A stretch of DNA of 15,560 nt from JACZXC01 sp036447375 (lineage in GTDB: Bacteria; Myxococcota_A; UBA9160; SMWR01). Position 1 is the first letter of the stretch, and every line of letters begins with the position of its first letter. Position numbers and translations under genes: made by a program. The stretch spans positions 1-15,560 of the forward strand of contig JAZFUU010000054.1 in NCBI GenBank assembly GCA_036447375.1, in the 5' to 3' direction. The notes under the pieces are model-generated. The model saw nothing but the letters and a program-made list of their open reading frames with translations, was not told the origin of the DNA and did no database searches. Of the stretch, positions 5,272 to 13,513 are shown piece after piece.

Positions 5272-7608
5272 TCAGATCATACGGATCCGCGGAACGGCGG
5301 CCCGTTCGACCAGCGACTCGCGGTTTTCCCCCTCTTCCGGGAATAGGGCGTAGCCGAAACTCAACGCCACCCGAACCGTCTGGTTCAGGGAATCGTCCTT
5401 GGAGACGTCGTCGGCGACAGCCCGGGCCAGGGCAAAGACGCGGTCGCCAGCGGCCGGTCCGGGATCGGGCAGCAAGACGCTGAATTCGTTGCGAGAGTTC
5501 CGGGCCAGGACGTCGAAATCGCGCAAATGCGCGCGCAGGGCATCCACCGTCCGCTGCACGACCTTTCGCGCTCGCGCCGCGTTTGTGCGCTCTTCGATCT
5601 CGGCGAGATTCTCGATTCGGCACATCGCGACGGCGATGGGCTCGGTGGTACTTCCGGAGCGGATGATCTCCTCGTGGATGCGCTTTTCCAGGTAGGTCTG
5701 GTTCGGCAGTCCGGTCTCCTCATCCAGATTGCGGAACTGCATCGCGTGGGCGTAGAAGAGGGCGTTGGTCACCGATCGCTCCAAATAGGACACGAACTGT
5801 TTGAATTGCGCCAGATCCTCATCGGTGAAGCTGCTCGTGTAGAAGCGCTCCGCGGAGACCTTGTCGTAGATCGAGAGTGTCCCCACCACCCGGTCCTCGC
5901 GTTTGAGCGGGGACGCGATCAGGGAGCGAACCTCGCCCTCGAAGCTGCGAAGGCGCGGATCTCCGTCGATTTCGCGCACGAGGAGAGTTTCACGGCTCTT
6001 GATGACATCCACCGACACGGTCTTGTCCAGGCGAAACAGTTTCTCCTGCTGACGGCCGTCCGCGGATCCAAAATAGGAGCGGATGACATACCGCCCGGTG
6101 TCGGCATCTTGCAACCGCAGGATCGCGTGGTCTGCTTCGAGCGCCATCGCCGCGCCCGAAGTGCCCAGGCGAAGGACTTCGGCGGGGCTCGTGGCGGAGA
6201 TCATGCGAATTCCCGCCTCGTTGATCGCGCTCGCCTTGGTGGCGCGGGTGGTGATGTGAGCTTCGCGCCTGGCGACGATGATGCCCTCGGCGGCGGCTGC
6301 GGCAATCTCGAGCAGCGTGTCGCGTACGCCGCGACTGTCCTGTGCCTCGGGTCCGGCCTGAACCGTGAGAACGCCTGCGAACTGCTCGCCCATCAAGAGG
6401 GGGAGGGCGGCGTAGGCAAAGGATCCATCCGACGCGTGGAGAAACGACGGCTCGTGGGTACTTGCCACGGTTCCGTCGATGCCCTCGTTCAACCCGACGC
6501 GGTACTCACCACCGAGGCTTCCGCCTTCCATCGACGTCGCCATCATGTGCATCGTCTGGTCCGCGGCATCGAAGAGGTAGATGGTGGTGATACCGCCCTG
6601 CGCGTGTTCGGAGACGAATCGGCACAGGATCGTCAGCCGTTCCGGAAGGGCCACTTTTTTGGCGAGGATCTCGTGCACCTGGCGCGCGACGGTGAAGCGA
6701 GCCGCCTGGCTACGCATCGATTCGTGTTCCTGGGAGCGGGCGATGATCTGGGCGTCGAGTCGGCCCAGCTGTTCGATGAACTCGAGGTCTGCCTCGCTGA
6801 ACGCATCGGGCCGGGAGGAATGGTGCAGATTCAGGACCCCGAGCACGCGGTCCTCGTGGATCAGGGGCACACAGAGGGCGGATTCGACGTCGTGCCTCTC
6901 CCGGACGATTCGGAAGGTCTGGCGGTCGGCCTTGCCCCGCAGTCGAAGAGGACGCGCCTCTTCGACGACTTTCCCGGCGATGCCTTCGCCGACGCCGACG
7001 CGAATCTTGGACCACAGCTCCGGCTCGATGCCCACCGCGACACGGATGCGCAGCACCCGTGTCGCGGGATCGAGAAGCATCAGCGAGCCGCCCTCGGCGC
7101 CGGTGATCCCGATCGCGATCTCCAACATTCGCCGAAAGAGCTCATCGGTGTCGATGGTCAGGTTGTACGACTCGACCACCTCGCGAAGCGCCTGCAGCAG
7201 CTCCGACTTGTGATCGTGTGTGTGATCGCTCGGGGCTTCGGGCGTGGGTTTGCTGGTGGGTTCGCTGGTGGGGGCGCTGTATCCCCACAGCAATCGAGCC
7301 ATGAGTGGGGTTACGATCTGGATGCCGCGTTCGCTGGCCTGGGGAAACTGGGTAGCGAAGCTGGGCTCCACTCCGGTATCGATCACGGCGTAAAAGCTCC
7401 CGGATTCGATGAAAGTCGTCAGGTCGTCGGTGAGCTTGGCTTCCAGCGTCCGGGCCACGGTCGGGTCGAGATGGGGCAACTGTTTTCGCAACGCGGCGGC
7501 GCGAACGTCGAACACGCTCGCAATCTCTACCTCGGGGTTTTCTTCCAGGAGCACGATCAGCTGGAGGGATTCGTCGTTCGCTCCGTAGATGCCGATCGAC
7601 TTGCGCAT
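5272..7608 (-). CDS. Three-GAF sensor with N-terminal Rossmann-like region and degenerate GGDEF domain (778 aa)
   Basis: Residues 1-110 begin with SIGIYGANDESLQLIVLL and look like a Rossmann-type nucleotide-binding fold. A Pro/Ser/Thr/His-rich linker follows (111-135). Three GAF domains come next: about 140-292 (VGEGIAGKVVEEARPLRL, SALCVPLIHEDRVLGVLNLH), 300-448 and 455-620 (SLIASPLKREDRVVGTLSIY). The C-terminus, 625-775, has the start of a GGDEF domain (DEETGLPNQTYL from 629), but the signature itself is SRNEF at 705-709. The two Gly and the Asp are lost, so cyclase activity is unlikely; it may bind a nucleotide or a partner instead. No membrane span is visible, so it is a cytoplasmic sensor. 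The ATG shares one base with the stop of the MglA-like gene (TGATG) and has no ribosome-binding site, so translation is probably coupled. It is the last gene of the operon. Confidence 0.8.
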   Translation of the reverse strand: MRKSIGIYGANDESLQLIVLLEENPEVEIASVFDVRAAALRKQLPHLDPTVARTLEAKLTDDLTTFIESGSFYAVIDTGVEPSFATQFPQASERGIQIVTPLMARLLWGYSAPTSEPTSKPTPEAPSDHTHDHKSELLQALREVVESYNLTIDTDELFRRMLEIAIGITGAEGGSLMLLDPATRVLRIRVAVGIEPELWSKIRVGVGEGIAGKVVEEARPLRLRGKADRQTFRIVRERHDVESALCVPLIHEDRVLGVLNLHHSSRPDAFSEADLEFIEQLGRLDAQIIARSQEHESMRSQAARFTVARQVHEILAKKVALPERLTILCRFVSEHAQGGITTIYLFDAADQTMHMMATSMEGGSLGGEYRVGLNEGIDGTVASTHEPSFLHASDGSFAYAALPLLMGEQFAGVLTVQAGPEAQDSRGVRDTLLEIAAAAAEGIIVARREAHITTRATKASAINEAGIRMISATSPAEVLRLGTSGAAMALEADHAILRLQDADTGRYVIRSYFGSADGRQQEKLFRLDKTVSVDVIKSRETLLVREIDGDPRLRSFEGEVRSLIASPLKREDRVVGTLSIYDKVSAERFYTSSFTDEDLAQFKQFVSYLERSVTNALFYAHAMQFRNLDEETGLPNQTYLEKRIHEEIIRSGSTTEPIAVAMCRIENLAEIEERTNAARARKVVQRTVDALRAHLRDFDVLARNSRNEFSVLLPDPGPAAGDRVFALARAVADDVSKDDSLNQTVRVALSFGYALFPEEGENRESLVERAAVPRIRMI

Positions 7609-8534
7609 CAGTCCAGGGTCTCGTCGATCAGGGGATCGAGCTGAATCGTCAGAACCAGGGTCGAGGTCCGGCCCGCGCCATCGCCCAGGACGATGGGGAC
7701 ACGCACGCTGCGGTCGCCGGCGCGGGAGGCGTCGCCGACGGAGACGATCGAGAGATCCGACCCGAGCTGCACTCCGCTGGATTCTTCCGACATCCCCAGA
7801 TAGGGATCGGTGTCGTCGAGGAGGGCCTCGGTGCGACGGGCGGTGGCGACAATGGCTTCGGTATCGGGGTGGCCCTCCTCCTCGAGGATGGCGCTTTCCA
7901 TGTCGCCGGCAGCCGTCGGTGCAACGGGCGGAGCCGGGGCGACCGCAGCCTCATCTTCACGCAGGTTTCGGACCACTCGTTTGGAAATCGTCGAGAGGGT
8001 CTCCAGGACCCCGGTCCCCTTTGACGCCACGGCTTCGAAGACGGCGACTCCCTGGAGATCGAGCTTGCGGTGCAGGTCCTCCAGGGCGAATTCATCGCAG
8101 AGATCCCGCTTGTTGTACTGGACGACGAGCGGCACGTCGTCGAGAGATCGACCGTAGGCGGCGAGGGTCTGGTTCAGCTCCTCGAAGCTTTTCAGGTTCT
8201 CGTCGAGGTACTCCCGCCGCGAGTCGATGACCATCACCAAGCCGTCTACCTGATCCATCAGCTGCTTTCGCGTGGGCAGCTGCTCCGGGTGGCCGGGAAC
8301 CGCAACGATCTCGAGGCGGGTGCGCATGCCCGCGATCTCTCCCAGCTCGATGGGAAGCAAGTCGAACGTCTGCGTCGGATCGAGCCGCGTCGGCACCGAG
8401 CGCAGGTCACCCCGGTGATCCGCGCGGAGTCTTTGATGGATCACCGCGAGGTTGGTCTTCTTTCCGGAGCCCTCGATGCCCCAGTACACGATGCGTGCGT
8501 TGACCTCGGCTTTGTCGCGACTGATTCGCGCCAT
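7608..8534 (-). CDS. MglA-like small Ras-type GTPase with C-terminal extension (308 aa)
   Basis: MglA-type GTPases act as cytoplasmic switches in polarity, motility or protein localisation. Visible motifs are the P-loop GIEGSGKKTNL (19-29), the G3 region VAVPGHPEQL with Pro80 replacing the usual Asp as in MglA, NKRD at 141-144 (guanine specificity) and ASKGTG (170-175). The P-loop has Lys26 where Ser or Thr normally binds magnesium. After the GTPase core (about 1-195) comes an Ala/Pro/Glu-rich stretch and a C-terminal segment of about 50 residues with strand-like sequence (VRVPIVLGDGAGRTSTLVL), so it is much longer than plain MglA. The start ATG at 8534 is chosen because the GTPase fold begins there, AGGGAA lies six to seven bases upstream, and it overlaps the previous stop (TGATG). 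No MglB is seen. Confidence 0.83.
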   Translation of the reverse strand: MARISRDKAEVNARIVYWGIEGSGKKTNLAVIHQRLRADHRGDLRSVPTRLDPTQTFDLLPIELGEIAGMRTRLEIVAVPGHPEQLPTRKQLMDQVDGLVMVIDSRREYLDENLKSFEELNQTLAAYGRSLDDVPLVVQYNKRDLCDEFALEDLHRKLDLQGVAVFEAVASKGTGVLETLSTISKRVVRNLREDEAAVAPAPPVAPTAAGDMESAILEEEGHPDTEAIVATARRTEALLDDTDPYLGMSEESSGVQLGSDLSIVSVGDASRAGDRSVRVPIVLGDGAGRTSTLVLTIQLDPLIDETLD

Positions 8535-9613
8535 CAGATCTTCCCTTTCTTGGCAAGGATGCGGCGGGCGTGGCTCGAGATGGCAGCGGGAACATCCTTG
8601 CTGCGCATCATGACCCTCAGGTCTCGATCCTGAAGGTAGTTGATGAATTTCATCGCAGCCGGCTGGGGACATTTCGGATTCATCGCAAGCGCGAGTTTCA
8701 CCTGGTAATTCTTGGTCCACTCGCGATTGTTCGAAATGAAACGCAGTACGTCGTCACCGACGTTTCGCGACTGCGCCATGGATATGGCTTCGGAGTCTGT
8801 GACCTTCGGACTCGTGATGGCGGCCAGGGCGACGATCTTGTTTCGGTCGCGCACCAGAAGCCCGCGGGCCTCTTTGTTGCCCATGCGGGCGAGCTTGATC
8901 TTCTGGAATACCGACATTTTCTGCACCAGGGCGTACAGGCTGCTGTCGGATCCGTCGTCCTCCTGGGCATCGTCGGTTTCCTCGATCAGCTTCCTGGCGA
9001 ACTGCCCCATTTCGTCGCCGAGGATGGCGCGGAGGGCGGCCTCGGCATCGGCATCGCTGATGTCGTCGCTGGCGTCGCCGCCGCCTTTCGCCTCGGTTCC
9101 CTTGATTCCGAGGAACGAAAAGATGCGGTCGATCACGGCGCGACCCGTCAGCGGGTTGTTGCCCAGGGCGTCGACGATCTCGGGAGCGCGCAGCATTCGT
9201 TCCTGGTTGTTGGAAACGATGTCGACGACCGAGCTGCAGGAAAGTCCGGCGAGGAATGCGATGGTGGAATCGTCGGTGGCCGAATTGAGGGCGATCTTTT
9301 CCAGCCGATCCGGCTTATCCCGGAAGGCGTGGGCGAGATGCGAAATCAGGGCAGGGTGGGCCGGGCCCGTCAGTACGGCGTCGCAGAGGGCATCGGGCAG
9401 CGATTCGAGGCTGGTCCGCGCCAGTTCCTTGATCTCCGGATCGGCATCGTGATGGAGGACAAAGAGCACGGTCGCCAGCTCGATGGGCGGGAGCGGCAAC
9501 GCTCCTCGTGCCGCCATCAGGCGCGCCTCGCGGGGCGCGTCGCTACGGGCGTAACGCTCGGCCTGGGGCGATAGCGTGAGGCGGATCTTCGGCGGTGACT
9601 TCGACTCGGACAC
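8534..9613 (-). CDS. HEAT-like helical repeat protein of unknown function (359 aa)
   Basis: The protein is almost all alpha-helical, soluble and without a signal peptide. An N-terminal half (about 1-165) has short paired helices of HEAT type (IELATVLFVLHHDADPEIK, IAFLAGLSCSSVVDIVSNN). An acidic, Gly-rich linker follows (about 172-235). The C-terminal half holds a conserved-looking block: KLARMGNKEARGLLVRDRNK, then AAITSPKVTDSEA and NNREWTKNYQVKLALAMNP. I recall similar proteins of unknown function in deltaproteobacteria, often with signalling genes, but cannot confirm it here. The GTG start lies eight bases after the EF-G-like stop, with only a weak AGGCAGG before it. Its stop overlaps the MglA-like start by one base, so a physical or regulatory link with that GTPase is plausible. 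Confidence 0.7.
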   Translation of the reverse strand: MSESKSPPKIRLTLSPQAERYARSDAPREARLMAARGALPLPPIELATVLFVLHHDADPEIKELARTSLESLPDALCDAVLTGPAHPALISHLAHAFRDKPDRLEKIALNSATDDSTIAFLAGLSCSSVVDIVSNNQERMLRAPEIVDALGNNPLTGRAVIDRIFSFLGIKGTEAKGGGDASDDISDADAEAALRAILGDEMGQFARKLIEETDDAQEDDGSDSSLYALVQKMSVFQKIKLARMGNKEARGLLVRDRNKIVALAAITSPKVTDSEAISMAQSRNVGDDVLRFISNNREWTKNYQVKLALAMNPKCPQPAAMKFINYLQDRDLRVMMRSKDVPAAISSHARRILAKKGKI

Positions 9614-9621
9614 GGACCTGC

Positions 9622-11691
9622 CTAGGAGACGCCGTCCTTGGCGGCTTGTGACTCGGCGACGATTCTTTCGCGCACCTGCGCGGGAACCTCGTCGTAGTGA
9701 GAGAAGGTCATGTGAAATTCACCCTGGCCGCCGGTCATGCTCGTCAGCCGGCTCGCGTACTCGAGCATTTCCGACATGGGTACCTGAGCCTGTATCACCT
9801 GGGTCGAGCCCCTCGCCTCACTGGACTGGACGCGTCCCCGACGGCTCGAGATGTCGCCCATGACGTCGCCCACGAAGTCGCTGGGTGCGGAAATGTCCAC
9901 ATCCATGATCGGCTCGAGGATCGCGGGTCCCGCCTTCTCCACGGCGGCCTTGAAGCCGAAAGATCCCGCCAATTTGAACGCCATCTCGTTGGAATCGACT
10001 GCGTGGTGCTTGCCGTCGATGCAGATCACGCGCACGTCCACCACCGGAAATCCCGCGATGGGGCCGGCGAGGCTGGCTTCCTGGATTCCCTTCTCGACGG
10101 CGGGTATCAAGCTCCGTGGAATCGATCCGCCCTTGATTTGGTCCACGAATTCAATGCCCTCGCCTCGTGCCTTGGGCTCCACCGTCAGGTAACAAACGCC
10201 GTACATCCCCTTGCCTCCGGTCTGCTTCTTGAGCTTCCCCTCCACGTTCTCCGCGCGGCGCGTGATCGTCTCTCGATACGGGACCTTGGGCGTCTTGAGG
10301 TCGACCTCGACCCCGAACATCCGCTGGAGTTTCTGAGCGGCGGTCCGGACATGCAGCTCACCCATTCCCGTGAGCAAAAACTCTCCCGTGGAGGCCTCTC
10401 GCCCGAGCTGAAGCGTTGGATCCTCTTCCACCAGTCGGCCGAGCGAGGTGTAAACTTTATCCTCATCCCCCTTTGATTTCGCCTGGATGGCGTAGGAAAT
10501 CACACCCTGGGGAATGGGGATCGGGCGCAGGGCGACTCCGCCCTTTTCCGCTGTGAGGGCATCTCCCGTGTGCACATCCTTGAGCTTGGCCACCGCGATG
10601 ACATCGCCGGGGCCTGCCGCGGTCACATCCACATGCTCGCCCCCCTTCGGCAGGATGAGCTTGCCCACCCGCTGTTTCTGGTTTCGCGTGGCGTTTAGGA
10701 TCGTGACGTCGTGCTTCAGAGTCCCGGAGACGATGCGAAACACGGACAGGGTCCCGGCGTAGCGGTCGATCAGGGTCTTGAACACGATGGCCGAGAACGG
10801 CCCAGCCGGGTCGGCGGCCACCTCGGTCTCGGAGCGGTCCTCGGTCGCGGGGGCGATCCAGGGCGGGCGATCCAGGGGCGACGGCAGGATCTCCACCAGG
10901 GCCCGCAGCAGCCGGTCAACGCCCAGCAGGGTTTCCGCGGAACCACCCAGCACGGGCACCAGCTGACACTTCCGCGTCGCCGTCACGAGCCCCTCGGCGA
11001 CCTCCGCATCGCTGAGATCCCCCTCCTCGAGATACTTCTCGAGCAGGCTGTCGTCGGTTTCGGCGATGGACTCCACCAGGCGACCCCGGGCTTCCTCGGC
11101 CTCCGCCACGTGCTCGGCGGGAATCTCGCCTGCACCATCCGGGGTCAGCGCCTTCATGCTGAGGAGGTCGATGATGCCGGAGAGTTCCCCTTCAGACCCC
11201 ATCGGAAGGACCACGACCACCGCATTGACCTCGACCTTGCGCAGCGACTCCACGGCCCCGGCGAAGTCGGATCTCTCGCGGTCGAGCCCGTTGACGAAGG
11301 CCACCACGGGAATCTCCAACGATCTGCAGCGCCGGAACATGCGCTCCGTACCGACCTTGGCCCCGCCCACCGCCGAGACCAACAGCACTGCGCCATCGAG
11401 GGCGGCCAGGGCCACCTGGCCGTCGGCCTGGAAATTTGAGTCTCCCGGGGTATCGACCAGGGTGATGTGGTTGTCCGACCAGTCGAATGCATAGATCGAC
11501 GAGCTGATGCTCGAAGAGCGTTTTCGCTCTTCGGGGAGCGTGTCGAGGTTCGAAGTTCCGTCTTGCACCTTTCCGAGCGTCTTCTTTTCGCCGGCGACGT
11601 GCAGAATGGCCTCACCGAGGGAGGTCTTGCCGTCTCCCGAGTGTCCGACGAGGGCGAAGCTGCGGGTATTCTCTACTCCTGTGTGTTCCAT
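9622..11691 (-). CDS. EF-G-like translational GTPase, EF-G2 type, with non-canonical G motifs (689 aa)
   Basis: The full five-domain layout and length of elongation factor G are present. G1 is GHSGDGKTSL (16-25), G3 is DTPGDSNF (80-87), G4 is NGLD (134-137) and G5 is VPVLGGSA. Domain III has TGMGELHV, domain IV has GKHHAVDSNEMAFKLAG and domain V has SSRRGRV. Two motifs differ from housekeeping EF-G: the catalytic His of DTPGH is Asp84, and the guanine-specifying Lys of NKxD is Gly135. Switch I (PEERKRSSSISSS) resembles EF-G2 proteins rather than the RGITI form. It is therefore probably an accessory paralogue, not the main translocase, and no rpsL, rpsG or tuf is nearby. AAGGAG at 11700-11705 supports the ATG start, which lies inside the end of coaX (19-base overlap). 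Confidence 0.85.
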   Translation of the reverse strand: MEHTGVENTRSFALVGHSGDGKTSLGEAILHVAGEKKTLGKVQDGTSNLDTLPEERKRSSSISSSIYAFDWSDNHITLVDTPGDSNFQADGQVALAALDGAVLLVSAVGGAKVGTERMFRRCRSLEIPVVAFVNGLDRERSDFAGAVESLRKVEVNAVVVVLPMGSEGELSGIIDLLSMKALTPDGAGEIPAEHVAEAEEARGRLVESIAETDDSLLEKYLEEGDLSDAEVAEGLVTATRKCQLVPVLGGSAETLLGVDRLLRALVEILPSPLDRPPWIAPATEDRSETEVAADPAGPFSAIVFKTLIDRYAGTLSVFRIVSGTLKHDVTILNATRNQKQRVGKLILPKGGEHVDVTAAGPGDVIAVAKLKDVHTGDALTAEKGGVALRPIPIPQGVISYAIQAKSKGDEDKVYTSLGRLVEEDPTLQLGREASTGEFLLTGMGELHVRTAAQKLQRMFGVEVDLKTPKVPYRETITRRAENVEGKLKKQTGGKGMYGVCYLTVEPKARGEGIEFVDQIKGGSIPRSLIPAVEKGIQEASLAGPIAGFPVVDVRVICIDGKHHAVDSNEMAFKLAGSFGFKAAVEKAGPAILEPIMDVDISAPSDFVGDVMGDISSRRGRVQSSEARGSTQVIQAQVPMSEMLEYASRLTSMTGGQGEFHMTFSHYDEVPAQVRERIVAESQAAKDGVS

Positions 11692-12515
11692 CGAGAGTTC
11701 TCCTTGCGCGGGGGATTCGCGCTGGGTCGATTCTTTTCGAAAATGAGCCGTAATCCTTCGAGAGTGAGAAACGGTTCCACCCGTTCGATGGTCGCGCTCT
11801 CGCCGGCGACGCGATGGGCGAGCCCGCCGGTTGCCACGACTCGGGATTGAGAACCGAGCTCCCCGCGGATTCGCTCCACCACGGAATCGACGACTCCGGC
11901 ATAGCCGTAGAGCAGGCCCGACTGCAGGGCCGCGGTTGTTGTCTTTCCGATGACGGATTTGGGGCGCGCGATTTCGACACGGTGCAACATGGAGGTTCGC
12001 TCGAACAGGGCATCCATGGAGATGTGGATGCCCGGGAAGATCACACCGCCCATGTACTCGCAGTTCTCAGAAACGCAGTCGAAGGTCGTGGCGGTGCCGA
12101 AGTCCACGGAGATCACCGGCCCCCCAAACATGGAAAAGGCCGCCACGGCGTTGACGATCCGGTCGGCACCGACCTCTCGGGGGTTCTCGTAGCGAACGGG
12201 CATTCCGGTTCGGATGCCCGGTCCAACCACCAGAGCCGGGCGATCGAAGAGCTTCGTGCACACGCGCTCCCAGATCGGGAGCAGCGGCGGTACCACGCAC
12301 GAAATGATCACGTCGGAAATTTCGTCACAGGGGCGACCATCGGCTTGGAAGAGCGAACGGACCGTGAGCGCCACCTCGTCGGAGGTCTGCTCGCGGTGGG
12401 TCCCGAGGCGCCAGTGGTGGGAGAGAGCGCCGACCTCGCTCCCGTCCTCCGAGCCGTCGAAGATTCCGAGGGATACGTTGGTGTTTCCGATGTCGATAAC
12501 GAGCAGGGTCGTCAC
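11673..12515 (-). CDS. coaX: Type III pantothenate kinase (280 aa)
   Basis: The enzyme phosphorylates pantothenate, the first committed step of coenzyme A synthesis. It has the ASKHA-fold signatures of the CoaX family: DIGNTN at 8-13 (phosphate loop), GADRIVNA at 116-123, DFGTATTFD at 138-146, GGVIFPG at 156-162 and ATGGLA at 228-233. The GTG start has AAGGAG at 12521-12526, five bases upstream, and shares four bases with the birA stop (GTGA). The normal end of the fold (LTLEGLRLIFEKN, ending near residue 262) is followed by about 18 extra basic and polar residues that run into the EF-G-like gene. Cofactor genes nadC and birA precede it in the same operon, a common arrangement. Confidence 0.93.
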   Translation of the reverse strand: MTTLLVIDIGNTNVSLGIFDGSEDGSEVGALSHHWRLGTHREQTSDEVALTVRSLFQADGRPCDEISDVIISCVVPPLLPIWERVCTKLFDRPALVVGPGIRTGMPVRYENPREVGADRIVNAVAAFSMFGGPVISVDFGTATTFDCVSENCEYMGGVIFPGIHISMDALFERTSMLHRVEIARPKSVIGKTTTAALQSGLLYGYAGVVDSVVERIRGELGSQSRVVATGGLAHRVAGESATIERVEPFLTLEGLRLIFEKNRPSANPPRKENSRWNTQE

Positions 12516-13513
12516 GGGCTCTCCTTCGCCAGGGTGACGTCGCCGGCGATCACCCTCACTTCTTCACCGTCCTCTCGGCGTACTCGCAACGCTCCCAGAG
12601 TATCGATTCCGAGGGCGACACCGGAGAACCCCGATCCCCCCGCCCCTTCGATGACCCGAATCCTCCGGCCTCGCATGCGAAAGCGGGCCTCGAACCGGGG
12701 CCGGACGGCGTCGAATCCATGGGCCGCGCAGGCGTCGAGGGTCTGTTCGAGACCGACGTACAGCCGCCGCACGAACGCCACCCGATCCACGCGCCGGTCG
12801 AGGTGGGACGCCACGCTGGTCGCGGTGGCCCGGAACTCGGGCGGAAACTCCTCGCGGCGCGTGTTGAGATTCACCCCGATTCCGAGGACGAGGTGGGAGA
12901 CCCGGGTGGCCTCGGCCCCCAGCTCCATCAGGATTCCCGAGGTCTTGAGGCCCCCCAGCAGGACGTCATTGGGCCATTTGATTTCGACCGCCGCCGAGTC
13001 GGCGACGGTCTCCGCGACGGCGTCGGCCACGGACACCGCCGCGGCGAGGACCCAGGTGGCCGCCTCGGGTGTCGTCGAGTTCGGGCGCAACACGATGGAG
13101 GTGTACAGGTTCCGATGGGGCGGTGAAAAGAAACTTCGACCGAGGCGGCCTCGACCGGCGGTCTGGCTCTCGGCCACGACTGTGGTTCCGTGGGCGGCTC
13201 CGTTGCGGGCCAGATCGAGGGCCACCCGATTGGTCGAATCCGTCGACTCGAAGAAGCGGATCTCGCGACCGAGCCAGCGCGTGGCGAGACCCGCCTGGAT
13301 CTCCGCGGGATACAGGCGATCCGGCGTGCCCGCGAGGCGATAACCTCCGCCCGGGGACGCCTCGATCTCGTAGCCGCGCTTCCGCAGCACCTCGACATCC
13401 TTCCAGACCTGCGCGCGGCTGACGCCGCGTCCTTTCGAGAGCGCCTCGCCGGAACAGCACTGGTCGCCGGCGTCGCGCAGGGCTTCGAGCACGCGCGCCG
13501 GCCCACCCGTCAC
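12512..13513 (-). CDS. birA: Biotin-protein ligase with N-terminal helix-turn-helix (BirA, 333 aa)
   Basis: The enzyme makes biotinyl-AMP and transfers biotin to carboxylase carrier domains. Residues 1-65 form a winged helix (GVSRAQVWKDVEVLRKRGYEI, wing GGGYRL). The catalytic core has STDSTNRVA near 90-98, GRGRLGR at 120-126 (biotinyl-AMP binding), KWPNDVLL at 179-186, the GLKTSGIL lysine at 190 and GIGVNLN at 211-217. A C-terminal SH3-like domain ends it. The two-domain form implies it can also repress transcription, but I find no E. coli-type bio operator (TTGTAAACC with inverted partner) upstream of this operon. The GTG start has GGGAGG at 13523-13528, nine bases upstream, and overlaps the nadC stop by four bases. 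Confidence 0.93.
   Translation of the reverse strand: MTGGPARVLEALRDAGDQCCSGEALSKGRGVSRAQVWKDVEVLRKRGYEIEASPGGGYRLAGTPDRLYPAEIQAGLATRWLGREIRFFESTDSTNRVALDLARNGAAHGTTVVAESQTAGRGRLGRSFFSPPHRNLYTSIVLRPNSTTPEAATWVLAAAVSVADAVAETVADSAAVEIKWPNDVLLGGLKTSGILMELGAEATRVSHLVLGIGVNLNTRREEFPPEFRATATSVASHLDRRVDRVAFVRRLYVGLEQTLDACAAHGFDAVRPRFEARFRMRGRRIRVIEGAGGSGFSGVALGIDTLGALRVRREDGEEVRVIAGDVTLAKESP

Noticed and set aside
3989..5623. Minus-strand open frame of 544 codons
   Set aside because: It lies opposite ald, which carries all catalytic residues, and runs across the convergent hairpin into the next gene. It is a GC-driven shadow.
5527..7644. Long open frame (705 codons) on the plus strand
   Set aside because: It is antisense to the GAF/GGDEF-like gene, has no domain pattern, and arises from high GC at third codon positions of the real gene.
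8535..8720. Upstream extension of the MglA-like gene by 62 residues
   Set aside because: It overlaps the HEAT-like gene in another frame; the GTPase fold begins at the ATG at 8534, which has a one-base overlap with the upstream stop.
11814..13343. Plus-strand open frame of 509 codons
   Set aside because: It is antisense to coaX and birA and its product is low-complexity and basic.
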